A stretch of DNA of 64,000 bases, from NCBI GenBank assembly GCA_026129545.1, contig JAHCHX010000002.1, positions 434,001-498,000 on the forward strand, given 5' to 3'. The notes under the pieces were generated by a model, which saw nothing but the letters and a program-made list of their open reading frames with translations, was not told the origin of the DNA and ran no database searches. The translations under genes were made by a program, and so were the position numbers. Within the stretch, counting starts at the first letter, position 1. Each line of letters begins with the position of its first letter. Below are positions 42,857-50,927 of the stretch, piece after piece. The stretch is from Saprospiraceae bacterium (GTDB lineage: Bacteria; Bacteroidota; Bacteroidia; Chitinophagales; Saprospiraceae).

Positions 42857-45097
42857 TCACTCATCCCTCATCAGCCACCGCACCATCACCGGGGCCAACA
42901 ACAAATCGCAAAACAAGGCTCCCGCCAGCGTCGCGCTCACCAGCAGCCCAACAGTGACAGACGGCGGATGAATCGAAAACAACATGACCAAAAAACTAAA
43001 AAACAAGATAATGCTGCTGAAACACATAGCCTTGCCCGTCTCAGCCAGCGTGACACGCAATGACTCTTCCACCGACAAGCCACGACTTCGATTGAGTTTG
43101 AAACTACTCAGAAAATGCACCGTATCGTCGGTCGCGATGCCAAACACAATGCTGAACACGGTGGCTATGCCCGCTTCCAAAGGTATACCGAGGTAGCCGA
43201 TGAGCGCCCCGGCAAAGAGAAGGGGAAACACATTGGGCACACAAAAAACGAGCAACATTCGCGCATTTTTGAAGAGCAGGGCCATGATGAGCGCCACCAC
43301 GAGCACCGAAGGAATCAACCCTTGCAGCATATTGTCGCGGATGTAAGCGGAATTTTTATCCAAAATGACCCCCGTGCCAGTAATCTTGAATTTTGCTACG
43401 GCAGAGTCCGTGTTCTCCTGCCACCACTGCTCGATGCTTGCCTGCATGAGCGCCACCGTGTCGCGTCCCACATCCTGCATTCTCCCGGCGATGCGAGCCT
43501 TGTCGCGGTTTTTGCTCAACAAAACTTCGGAATAAGAGGCTGGCACCCGCTCCGCAATGCGCCGAATCTGCCTGAACTCCTCCAAACTGTCGGGCAGACG
43601 ATATGCCTCCGGTCGGTTGCCATGATTCATGGCGCGTATGCTTCGGTAGAGGTCGTTGACGGAGGCGAGCGTTTTGACGGGTGAATAAGTGCGCAGATGG
43701 CTCTCGAGCTTATCCATTTCGCGCAACACCTCGAAATCATCGGCTTTGTGACCGTTTTGCGGAAAAACCGCAAACTCCACAGGCCTGAACCCGGAGAATT
43801 TTTTTTCAAAATACAGAAAATCCGTCGTGATTTTTTGGCCACGCGGCAGATTGCTCTTGATGCGATAATTGGTGTTTATCAAGGAAATGCCGAGCAGGCA
43901 CACTGCCAATAGGCCGAGCGAAACCCATGCGATAGAGCGGCTTTTCTCCCGCGTGAAGCGATGCGTCCATGCCATGAAACGGCCCCAAAAAGCATACTCG
44001 GGGGTGTAACGCACCAATTGTTCGCTACCAAAACGCGGCAATATGGCCCACAACCACCCGTAAATGATGAAAAAGGCAGCCAGCACGCCAAGCGCCGCAT
44101 TGAGGCCAAAACCCTGAATCGGCGCGGTGCGGTTGGTCAGCAGCGACGCAAAACCGATTGCTGTGGTAATGCTGGTGATGAAGGTAGCCAACCCCACCTC
44201 ACGCATCGTGGTGCGAATCGCCGTTTCACGGTCATGCCCCTTTTCCAATTCGTCCACATACTTGCTGCTCAGGTGAATCGTGTCGGCCACCCCGACGATG
44301 CACATCAGGATGGGATAGAGCGCGGCCAGCGCGTTGAGCTCCCTGCCCAAGGCGCTCAGCAGGCCAAGAAAAAAGAGGAGCGACAGCCCCACCCCCGCCA
44401 TAGCCACCAACACCATGCGCCAGCGCCTATAAATAAAGAACAGCACCAAAGAAGCGAGCAAAGCGGCTATGACCGTGGAGACCGAGATTTCACGCATCTC
44501 CATCCGCACCATTTCTGTCTGAAAATATGCCCTGCCCAACAGGTGCGCCTCGTCGAAATCATACTTTTTCAAAAGCGCGTTCAGCGCACCTACCAGTTCC
44601 TGAGCCTGCGGAAGGGTGCTTTGGTTCACCGTTTTGAGCACCACGGCGAGCGCGGTGCCGTCGTCAGAAATGAGGTTGTGCACAAAACGCTTGTCCTGCA
44701 ACACCCGCTCCCGGTCAGAAGCGTAATAGGAAGGGTCGTCTATGTGAATCGCCGGAATGGCCGTGATGCCGAACGGCGTTTTCAGCGGGTACTGCATTTT
44801 CGTCAGCGACGTGGAGGACGTGACGTGTGGCAATTCGCCCGCTTTCAAAGTGAAATCGTGGAATTTTTCGAGAAACGCCCGCTCGAACACCCCGTCGCGG
44901 CGCTCTACGGCGATGAGCAGAAAATTGTCGTCGCTTTCAAAATCCTTGATGTAGTTTTTGAAAAATTCCCAGTCGGCATCGCCCTGTGGAAAAAACTGCT
45001 CGAAATCAAAGGTGAATTTCAGTCGTGTGAGCAGGAGAAGACTAGCTACAGCGAGCAGGGCATAGCAGGCCAACAGGAGGTTGCGGTATGATTGCAT
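42857..45097 (-). CDS. MMPL/RND family transporter
   Basis: A 746-residue inner-membrane exporter of the RND superfamily. It starts with a helix (NLLLACYALLAVASLLLLTRL) and the FEQFFPQGDADWEFFKNYIKDFESDDN region typical of MMPL proteins, then two blocks of helices, each after a periplasmic domain (about residues 190-370 and 570-740). The SSD-like parts include LYPILMCIVGVADTIHLSSKYVDE and ATVFSIVFGIATDDTVHFLSSFKL, where the aspartates likely carry protons. Such proteins export lipids, hopanoids or drugs. The gene is alone on the minus strand; no membrane-fusion partner is adjacent, as usual for MMPL types. Confidence 0.92.
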   Translation of the reverse strand: MQSYRNLLLACYALLAVASLLLLTRLKFTFDFEQFFPQGDADWEFFKNYIKDFESDDNFLLIAVERRDGVFERAFLEKFHDFTLKAGELPHVTSSTSLTKMQYPLKTPFGITAIPAIHIDDPSYYASDRERVLQDKRFVHNLISDDGTALAVVLKTVNQSTLPQAQELVGALNALLKKYDFDEAHLLGRAYFQTEMVRMEMREISVSTVIAALLASLVLFFIYRRWRMVLVAMAGVGLSLLFFLGLLSALGRELNALAALYPILMCIVGVADTIHLSSKYVDELEKGHDRETAIRTTMREVGLATFITSITTAIGFASLLTNRTAPIQGFGLNAALGVLAAFFIIYGWLWAILPRFGSEQLVRYTPEYAFWGRFMAWTHRFTREKSRSIAWVSLGLLAVCLLGISLINTNYRIKSNLPRGQKITTDFLYFEKKFSGFRPVEFAVFPQNGHKADDFEVLREMDKLESHLRTYSPVKTLASVNDLYRSIRAMNHGNRPEAYRLPDSLEEFRQIRRIAERVPASYSEVLLSKNRDKARIAGRMQDVGRDTVALMQASIEQWWQENTDSAVAKFKITGTGVILDKNSAYIRDNMLQGLIPSVLVVALIMALLFKNARMLLVFCVPNVFPLLFAGALIGYLGIPLEAGIATVFSIVFGIATDDTVHFLSSFKLNRSRGLSVEESLRVTLAETGKAMCFSSIILFFSFLVMLFSIHPPSVTVGLLVSATLAGALFCDLLLAPVMVRWLMRDE

Positions 45098-45251
45098 GGC
45101 AGTGTTTGTGCAGGCATCCGAGCGAAGGGTCCGACGGTTTTTCGCCTGTGTGACGTAAGCAATCGGGAAACCGCAACAAGCGGAAAACGTTTAGAGAAAA
45201 CGCGGTTGGCAGCGGTTTTAGAAGGGGTTTAAATAGCAGCCAAGCGGAAGC

Positions 45252-45343
45252 CTCGCAAGTGATTTTTTTGACAGGATTTACAGGATATATGCTCTTCTTC
45301 GATGAAGAGGCCTGTAAATCCTGTCAAAATTCAACCTTGCGAG
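45252..45343. repeat. Multi-part palindrome between MMPL and M48 genes
   Basis: Three nested stems share one axis: CTCGCAAG (45252-45259) with 45336-45343; TTTTGACAGGATTTACAGG (45266-45284) with 45311-45329, perfect over 19 bases; and CTCTTC (45292-45297) with GAAGAG (45304-45309). The phrase GACAGGATTTACAGGAT recurs in many Bacteroidota genomes as I recall. It lies between two leftward genes and may end the M48 transcript. Confidence 0.7.
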
Positions 45344-45378
45344 ACGGCCTCTTTCAGGGCATCACGCTGAGCGCACGC

Positions 45379-46209
45379 TCATTTCCCCAGCTTGCCTCGC
45401 CATTCCTGTATGGCTCGCTGGATTTCTGCCTGCCGATTTTCGGGGTCGGGGTGGGTGCTTTGGAATTCGGGGGTGCGGTTGGGGCCAGCTGCCTGTTTCA
45501 GCACCTCCATCACCTGAATGAGATACTCGGGGTTGTAACCCGCCTCGAGCATGAACCGGACGCCGAGGTTGTCGCTTTGGAGTTCTTGCTCGCGGCCATA
45601 CTTCATCGTTATCATGTTGGCCACCGATTGGGCGATGTAGGCCATGTTGGGGTTGGAAGGGTCGTAAGTCGCCATCGTGACGGCCCCCGTCAGCCCTTGT
45701 GCCAGCTCCATTTGCGACATGCGCTCGGCACTATGCCGCGCCACCACATGGCCCACCTCGTGACCGAGCACCCCCGCGAGCATATCTTCGTTGAGCGATT
45801 GGCCGTCGGTCGAGAGACGCACGAGCAGGCCTTCGGTGATGAAAATCTGACCACCGGGCAAAGCAAAAGCATTGATGGTGCGCGGGTCGGCGAGCAGGTG
45901 AAAATCGTATTGATAGGGTGTTTGGCGCGCTGCCGAGTTTTGCACGATTCGCTGACCCACTTGCTTGACGATGGCGGCCGCTTGCTGATTGCGGCTGAGA
46001 CCGCCCATTTCCTGGGCCATTTGAGGGGCGCTTTGCAGGCCAAGCGCAATTTCCTGCTCCGGCGATAGGGCGATGTGCTGCTTTTCGCCCGTGATTTCGT
46101 TGAAAGAGGTGGTACCGTAATACTTGCACAGCGCAAACCCCGCCAAGACGAGGGCGATGAGGAATTTGATGGGCAGGCCGGAGCCGCCGCGTTGATTTTG
46201 ACCGAACAT
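45379..46209 (-). CDS. M48 family zinc metalloprotease
   Basis: A 276-residue membrane-anchored peptidase with an N-terminal helix (LPIKFLIALVLAGFALCKYY). The zinc motif HEVGH is in LAGVLGHEVGHVVARHSAERM near residue 130, preceded by NAFALPGGQIFITEGLLV, a standard M48 feature, and followed by a glutamate-bearing helix (REQELQSDNLGVRFMLEAGYNPEYL). This is the BepA/YggG-like group that trims or degrades outer-membrane assembly intermediates in the periplasm. The C-terminus has THPDPENRQAEIQRAI, also typical (THP motif). Confidence 0.93.
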   Translation of the reverse strand: MFGQNQRGGSGLPIKFLIALVLAGFALCKYYGTTSFNEITGEKQHIALSPEQEIALGLQSAPQMAQEMGGLSRNQQAAAIVKQVGQRIVQNSAARQTPYQYDFHLLADPRTINAFALPGGQIFITEGLLVRLSTDGQSLNEDMLAGVLGHEVGHVVARHSAERMSQMELAQGLTGAVTMATYDPSNPNMAYIAQSVANMITMKYGREQELQSDNLGVRFMLEAGYNPEYLIQVMEVLKQAAGPNRTPEFQSTHPDPENRQAEIQRAIQEWRGKLGK

Positions 46210-46353
46210 GGTGTGAGTTGTTTTGTGAAGAAAAAGGCGAAGGGGAATGGCTCCCTTTCGCCCGCTAAGATAGATTTTTCGGAAAAGACTGCGATTGATT
46301 GTTTGGAGGTTTCCTTCACCTCACACCAAGCCCGGGCCGCCGCAACAGGTCTT

Positions 46354-46794
46354 CTAAAGGCGTATGGGCAAAAACTGTCCATCCTCCATGTATATCTGGT
46401 AGCTGTCGCGGTTCTTTTGGTTGACTTGCACAACCCCGTGAACCCACATTATATCACGCGGCAGCGGCTCTTGCTTTGACAGGACAAGAATTTCCGCTCC
46501 GGGTTCGTCGAGGCTCTCAAAAACGGTCAAATGTTGGCTTCCGTCGAAATGCGTGTAAATCATTTTGCACGGCATGAGCGTGACTTCTCGACCTGCCATT
46601 TCAATACCTAGGTCCGTCAAGCTCAAAGGACGGGGGTCGTGGTCATGGGTACCTTGCCCCACTTTCTCCTCTGAAGTTGGATTATTTTTGGATGGAAACT
46701 GAATCAGGTCGAACGTGTAAAGTACAAGGAGGATGAGCAGGAAAAACCAGAACAATTCGTACCGGTCGTGCTCTACAATGATTGTGCGGCTCAT
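46354..46794 (-). CDS. Small membrane-anchored protein, unknown function
   Basis: A 146-residue protein with a single helix near the N-terminus (YELFWFFLLILLVLYTFDLIQF), a histidine/aspartate-rich linker (GTHDHDPRPL) and a compact C-terminal part with beta-strand character (MIYTHFDGSQHLTVFESLDEPGAEILVLS, MWVHGVVQVNQKNRDSYQIYMEDGQFLPIRL). I do not recognise a family. The coding potential is good over the whole length and the ATG is at the start of the frame. Neighbours are an M48 protease downstream on the same strand and a 354-base interval without genes upstream. Confidence 0.6.
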   Translation of the reverse strand: MSRTIIVEHDRYELFWFFLLILLVLYTFDLIQFPSKNNPTSEEKVGQGTHDHDPRPLSLTDLGIEMAGREVTLMPCKMIYTHFDGSQHLTVFESLDEPGAEILVLSKQEPLPRDIMWVHGVVQVNQKNRDSYQIYMEDGQFLPIRL

Positions 46795-46865
46795 TTTTCG
46801 ATTTTTTTAATGTTGAAAATCGAAGTCCGACGCACGGCAAATGCAATCAGAACCGATTACATTTG

Positions 46866-46960
46866 CCCAACCTATGCTTTAAGGTAGCGTCTTCCTTCTT
46901 GGATTGCGCTTATGGGCATTCCTCTTCATGCCACTGAAAGGGATGCCTTTTTTGTTTTTT
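46866..46960 (+). ncRNA. Candidate small RNA ending in an intrinsic terminator
   Basis: TACATTTG at 46858-46865 is a good -7 match, and about 50 bases later GGCATTCC (46915-46922) pairs with GGGATGCC (46940-46947; one G-T pair), extended inside by TTCA/TGAA, and followed by TTTTTTGTTTTTT. No -33 TTG is at the expected place, and I recognise no known RNA family, so this is a weak candidate resting mostly on the terminator. Confidence 0.3.
46915..46960 (+). terminator. Intrinsic terminator without an upstream rightward gene
   Basis: An 8-base stem with one wobble pair, an extra 4-base inner stem and a tail of 12 T residues in 13. The T tract is on the plus strand side; the complementary reading has no T tail. 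Confidence 0.8.
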
Positions 46961-47148
46961 GGGCATTCACAAAATAAATTCGGAGGCGGGCGACAAAAGT
47001 GGACTTTTATTTTCATGGTTCATGCGTTTGACAAATTTTGAAGTTCACAAAAATATAGCAATTTTGCCGTTATACAATTCAATAAAGGATTATCGAATTG
47101 TAAACTTTTTGAGATGTTAATTTACAAAAACATAAACTTCAAGGCCGC

Positions 47149-48372
47149 ATGGCCGAAATAGTCCCGCCGTACCTTCGCGCATCAAATTGCGCAGGCGGCA
47201 TGGAAGAGCAGCAACTTCACAAACAAGACGACGAACCATCTGTCAATGGACGCCACGATGGACATCGCCTCCGTCACATCCTTCAAAAATTGGGTCTGAG
47301 CGTATATGACTTTGCGGAAAAGCCATTTTTGGCCAAGTCAAGGCCAGCTGCTTATGTCCTGTTGCGCAAAGCCACGTTTTCGAGAGAGGAGCTGGCGTTG
47401 ATGTGCTATCTTTTCAACTTGGAGGTCACGGATTTTGACTATCCTCTTGATTATTTGCGCACCCCCTTCAACGAGGAGCGCCTTTTAGAGCGACACAATA
47501 GCGTGGCGGCTTTCCATGCCTTGGCCGCCCATATTCAGCAAGAGGAAACCAAGCAAAATTCTTTTTTGCATGACTACTTCGAGGATTTGGCGCGATTCGC
47601 CTGTCAGGCAACCAAGCACCTTCGAGTCTATCACTATCTGAGCAAGGCCGCGCACCAAATCAAGCCGTTTGCGCTCCGGCAGTACGAGCTTTACTACGAG
47701 AAGGTAGAGGCAACGATGGCCCAGCAAACATCACTTCGCTACGAGCGATTCGCTGCTTTGCCTATACAGATGTCTGAGGCCAGTTCTTCGATGATTGATT
47801 ACCCGGAAATTAAAGTGTTGGAGTTGTTGCCCAAAGAGACCATCACGCACGTCGTCAGATGCTTGAAGCGATTTGGCGAGCGGTTCTCGTATTACGCGGT
47901 CGCCGTGCCGACGCGACTGAACTCTTTTACTTTGGTGGATGACAAGTATGTCATATCGGAATACGACCGCCTCAACAGGCATAGGAAGGCCAGCAATGAT
48001 TTGATGTTTGTGGATAGGGTCATCTCAACCGTGGGCAACGACCCCATGGCGGGGTTGTGGCAGGTTTACAGCAATGATTTGGACAATCTTGTTCGAGAGC
48101 CTGATTCTTCCGCTCGCCGCAAAATTTCGATGGAAAGGATTCTTGAAGTCATTGTCGAGCAGCTAGGGAGCATCGAGCATGAAATAAGGAAAAGGGAACA
48201 AGAGCTACACCAAGTCAACAACAGCCTACAGCTTGAGATTTTTGGCAGCAAATCACTTGATTCCCTCAGCAAGGCCGTGGAGTTGAAAAGCGAATTGGAG
48301 CAGCTTGGGCGTTCAAAAAACGACTGGACTCAAAAATTGGAGACCATCAAGCCGATACTCATCCAAAACTAA
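47149..48372 (+). CDS. Unknown protein with HTH-like N-terminus and C-terminal coiled coil
   Basis: A 407-residue cytoplasmic protein that I cannot assign to a family. Residues about 40-95 (LRHILQKLGLSVYDFAEKPF onward to FSREELALMCYLFNL) look like a degenerate XRE-type helix-turn-helix. A helical region follows (about 105-195). The middle part contains EIKVLELLPKETITHVVRCLKRF and VPTRLNSFTLVDDKYVISEYDRLNR, which faintly resembles the PLD-like sensor segments of some regulators. The last 75 residues are a coiled coil. The start could also be the ATG at 47200. It overlaps the convergent ATPase gene by four bases. Confidence 0.6.
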   Translation: MAEIVPPYLRASNCAGGMEEQQLHKQDDEPSVNGRHDGHRLRHILQKLGLSVYDFAEKPFLAKSRPAAYVLLRKATFSREELALMCYLFNLEVTDFDYPLDYLRTPFNEERLLERHNSVAAFHALAAHIQQEETKQNSFLHDYFEDLARFACQATKHLRVYHYLSKAAHQIKPFALRQYELYYEKVEATMAQQTSLRYERFAALPIQMSEASSSMIDYPEIKVLELLPKETITHVVRCLKRFGERFSYYAVAVPTRLNSFTLVDDKYVISEYDRLNRHRKASNDLMFVDRVISTVGNDPMAGLWQVYSNDLDNLVREPDSSARRKISMERILEVIVEQLGSIEHEIRKREQELHQVNNSLQLEIFGSKSLDSLSKAVELKSELEQLGRSKNDWTQKLETIKPILIQN

Positions 48373-49865
48373 TTGAACAACCCCCGCAAATCGCCTCCCT
48401 CCTCGTCCTCATCTTTCAAGTTGCCCGTGAGAAAATCCTTGAACACCCACTTGGTCTGTATGAACTCTTTGCTCAAGACTTCGAACTCGGCAAGCCCATG
48501 CAACGCCAGCTCCATGAAGGTGTAAATCTCTGAGGCATCAACGCCTGCCGATTCAGCCACTTTTTTGAGGCCCGCCACTTGGTCAAGTTCTTGGCGGAAT
48601 TTTTTGTCCGCGAGGTCGGTGAACAAATCCACCGTGTTGCCCGCCGAAAACCAAGCCTTCACCACGCCGTAGGGGTCGCGCTCTTGGCCGCGCTTGAGTT
48701 TGGTGGGATTGGGGAAGTATTGCAGAAACACCTTTTTCAGGGCTTGGCCGATGAGATGCAGGGCAACCGCGTGCGGGCCTTCTTGCTCGCCCTCATACAC
48801 CATCTCTACTTTGCCTGTGATGGCAGGGATGACACCCCAAAAGTCCGTGATGCGGGCAGTGGTTTTGCCCTCGCCATTGCGCAGGAGGCGACGCTCGGCA
48901 GTGGAGTACAGATTTTCGTAAGCAGCGATGGTGAGGCGGGCGCTCACGCCGCTTTTTTTGTCCACGAACTCGCTCTCGCGGGCGGCAAAGGCGATTTCCT
49001 CAATCAGGTCTTTCAGCATGCTCGGAATCTGAACTTTGTCGCGCTGCTCAGGCGTGATGCGCGATTCCTGCTCGGTGATGCGCCGGCCTATCTCGATGGC
49101 TGTGGGGTAGTGGGTGGTGATTTGGCTCTCGATGCGGTCTTTGAGCGGGGTGATGATGCTGCCGCGATTGGTGTAGTCTTCGGGGTTGGCCGTAAAAACA
49201 AATTCCACGTCGAGTGGCAGCCGGAGTTTGAAACCCCTGATTTGCATATCGCCTTCTTGCAGCACGTTGAACAACGACACTTGAATGCGTGCCTGCAAGT
49301 CGGGCAGCTCATTGATGACGAACAGGCAACGATGCGCCCGCGGGATGAGACCAAAGTGAATGACGCGCTCATCGGAGTAGGGCAGCCGCAGGTTGGCGGC
49401 CTTGATGGGGTCCACGTCGCCCACGAGGTCAGCGATGCTCACGTCGGGCGTGGCGAGCTTTTCCACATAGCGTTCGTCGCGGTGGAGCCACCCGATGGGG
49501 GTGCTATCGCCTTTTTCGGCAATCAAATCTTTGGCGTGGCGGCTTATGGGCGCAAGGGGGTCGTCGTTGAGTTCGCTGCCCGCCACGACGGGTATGTATT
49601 CGTCCAGCAGGTTGATAAGCAAGCGGGCGATGCGGGTCTTGGCTTGGCCGCGCAGGCCGAGCAGCAGTATATTGTGGCGGCTGAGCACTGCCCGCTCCAC
49701 ATCGGGCAGCACCGTGTCGTCGAAGCCGAAGATGCCTGGGAAAATGGTTTCCTTGTTGCGGATTTTCTCGATGAGGTTGGCGCGGAGCTCTTCTTTGACG
49801 GAGCGGGGTTGGTAGCCGCTATTTTTCAACTCGCCGAGGGTGCGAATTTGGAGGATGTTTTTCAT
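48369..49865 (-). CDS. Magnesium-chelatase/MoxR-like AAA ATPase
   Basis: A 498-residue ATPase related to magnesium chelatase subunit I and the sigma-54 interaction fold. The nucleotide site is unusual: ILLLGLRGQAKTRIARLLINLL, where a Walker A of the form GxxGxxKT is seen; the Walker B region is CLFVINELPDLQARIQVSLFNVLQEGDMQIRG (N-E instead of D-E). The sensor FVFTANPEDYTNRGSIITPLKDRIESQI is typical of MoxR/ChlI proteins. Such ATPases usually work with a VWA-domain partner, and none is adjacent. No bacteriochlorophyll genes are near, so a chaperone-like role is more likely. The ATG at 49865 is the start; an in-frame TTG lies 9 bases upstream. Confidence 0.88.
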   Translation of the reverse strand: MKNILQIRTLGELKNSGYQPRSVKEELRANLIEKIRNKETIFPGIFGFDDTVLPDVERAVLSRHNILLLGLRGQAKTRIARLLINLLDEYIPVVAGSELNDDPLAPISRHAKDLIAEKGDSTPIGWLHRDERYVEKLATPDVSIADLVGDVDPIKAANLRLPYSDERVIHFGLIPRAHRCLFVINELPDLQARIQVSLFNVLQEGDMQIRGFKLRLPLDVEFVFTANPEDYTNRGSIITPLKDRIESQITTHYPTAIEIGRRITEQESRITPEQRDKVQIPSMLKDLIEEIAFAARESEFVDKKSGVSARLTIAAYENLYSTAERRLLRNGEGKTTARITDFWGVIPAITGKVEMVYEGEQEGPHAVALHLIGQALKKVFLQYFPNPTKLKRGQERDPYGVVKAWFSAGNTVDLFTDLADKKFRQELDQVAGLKKVAESAGVDASEIYTFMELALHGLAEFEVLSKEFIQTKWVFKDFLTGNLKDEDEEGGDLRGLFN

Positions 49866-49917
49866 GGGGGGCAAAACGCAGGTGGGGCGGTTTTGTTTAA
49901 CAAAGGAAAAATGGGCA

Positions 49918-50883
49918 TCATCCTCGTTCTCGAGGCGGTGCTTCTCGGCGAAGTTTTATGATTTCTTCTTTGGACGCGCCGGTAAGTTTGGCAATCTGCT
50001 CGTCGCTCATGGTGGGGAATTCGAGCATAAGGTTTTTGGCGACAATCAAGGCCTGCTCGGTTTTTCCTTCGAGTTTTCCTTCGAGTTTGCCTTCGAGTTT
50101 GCCTTCGAGTTTTATCTGTTCGTAGGTCGAAACGAAGGCTCTTTTTGCAGTTTGTCCCATATTTTCGATGATTTTATCTTTCAAATCTTGCGCCCGATAG
50201 TTGGCGATGCGAGCGTAGTAGATGAACAAAGTTTCCACAAAAATACGACCTTCCTCGGTTAAAAGAAACTCTTCGCCTTTTTCAAAGATGACCATCACTT
50301 GGTTGACGAGGTAAATTTTGTCCTGCGAATGTTTCATGGTCAGAAGCCCATAAGCAAGAAAGCCGAGGCGCAGTTTCAAGAGTTGCCCATCGCTATGTTT
50401 GGACAAATCCACCAGCCAATAGTCGAACTCGCCGATATAGGGTTCGAGTGGCTTGGGCAGATGCCCGAAATAATGCGCCATCGGCTGTTTTTTCCACGTT
50501 TTTTTGCCGTGATAAAGAATGACAGGCAATACGGCTACTGGCTTTTCGCCTTTGCTGACCGCTTCCGACCAAATACGCTGGCGATATTCGTTCAATTGAA
50601 AATGCGGGTACGCAGGAGCGAAACTTTTGTGCTCCAACAAAATAGCCACGACAGCCGTGAGCGGTTTCCCGCTCGGCATTCCCTTCAATCTGCATCGAAA
50701 AACTTTGTCAGAAAAAACGGAAGCCAGTTCGGGTGTGATATACTCTGTGTCGTCTGGGGCAAGGGTGTCTAAATCCATGCACTCCAACAACTCGGTTGGC
50801 AAAAAGGCAGAGAGAAACTCACGCGCCACGCCCGTGAGCGAAAAGAGATACTTGAAAAATTCATCGTGGGGGTATTGCGTCAT
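49918..50883 (-). CDS. Rpn family PD-(D/E)XK nuclease with a tandem-repeat segment
   Basis: A 321-residue protein of the Rpn/YhgA-like group (PD-(D/E)XK nuclease family putative transposase). It begins MTQYPHDEFFKYLFSLTGVA, with the nuclease core in YITPELASVFSDKVFRCR and VVAILLEHKSFAPAYPHFQLNEYRQRIW (E-x-K motif). VLPVILYHGKKTWKKQ is typical. Near residue 260-275 a four-fold KLEG repeat is encoded by 12-bp tandem units. The C-terminus (MSDEQIAKLTGASKEEIIKLR) is a common end of these proteins. Rpn proteins are DNA endonucleases linked to recombination and phage defence; no transposon ends are visible here. Start ATG at 50883. Confidence 0.87.
   Translation of the reverse strand: MTQYPHDEFFKYLFSLTGVAREFLSAFLPTELLECMDLDTLAPDDTEYITPELASVFSDKVFRCRLKGMPSGKPLTAVVAILLEHKSFAPAYPHFQLNEYRQRIWSEAVSKGEKPVAVLPVILYHGKKTWKKQPMAHYFGHLPKPLEPYIGEFDYWLVDLSKHSDGQLLKLRLGFLAYGLLTMKHSQDKIYLVNQVMVIFEKGEEFLLTEEGRIFVETLFIYYARIANYRAQDLKDKIIENMGQTAKRAFVSTYEQIKLEGKLEGKLEGKLEGKTEQALIVAKNLMLEFPTMSDEQIAKLTGASKEEIIKLRREAPPRERG
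50062..50109 (-). repeat. Four 12-bp tandem repeats inside the Rpn gene
   Basis: Units at 50062-50073, 50074-50085, 50086-50097 and 50098-50109 read TTTTCCTTCGAG or TTTGCCTTCGAG on the plus strand and encode KLEG or GKLE in frame. Since the unit is a multiple of three, copy changes alter length without a frameshift. Confidence 0.9.
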
Positions 50884-50927
50884 GGCTTGCAGATTCTTCG
50901 GAGCCAAAATACGAATAAGTCCAAAAC

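Larger units (their letters stand above)
46795..47148. other. Interval with an orphan rightward terminator
   Basis: The 354 bases carry a -7-like element (46858-46865), an intrinsic terminator on the plus strand (46915-46960) and an AT-rich stretch ahead of the gene at 47149. No rightward protein gene precedes the terminator, so a small RNA of about 90 bases is possible. Confidence 0.5.

Noticed and set aside
43961..45091. 376-codon open frame on the plus strand
   Set aside because: Antisense to the MMPL transporter gene, with no domain-like features.
48579..49961. 460-codon open frame on the plus strand
   Set aside because: Antisense to the MoxR-like ATPase gene, which has clear family motifs; the antisense translation has none.
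50062..50109. CRISPR-like array
   Set aside because: The units are 12 bp, contiguous and in frame inside a protein gene; there are no spacers.
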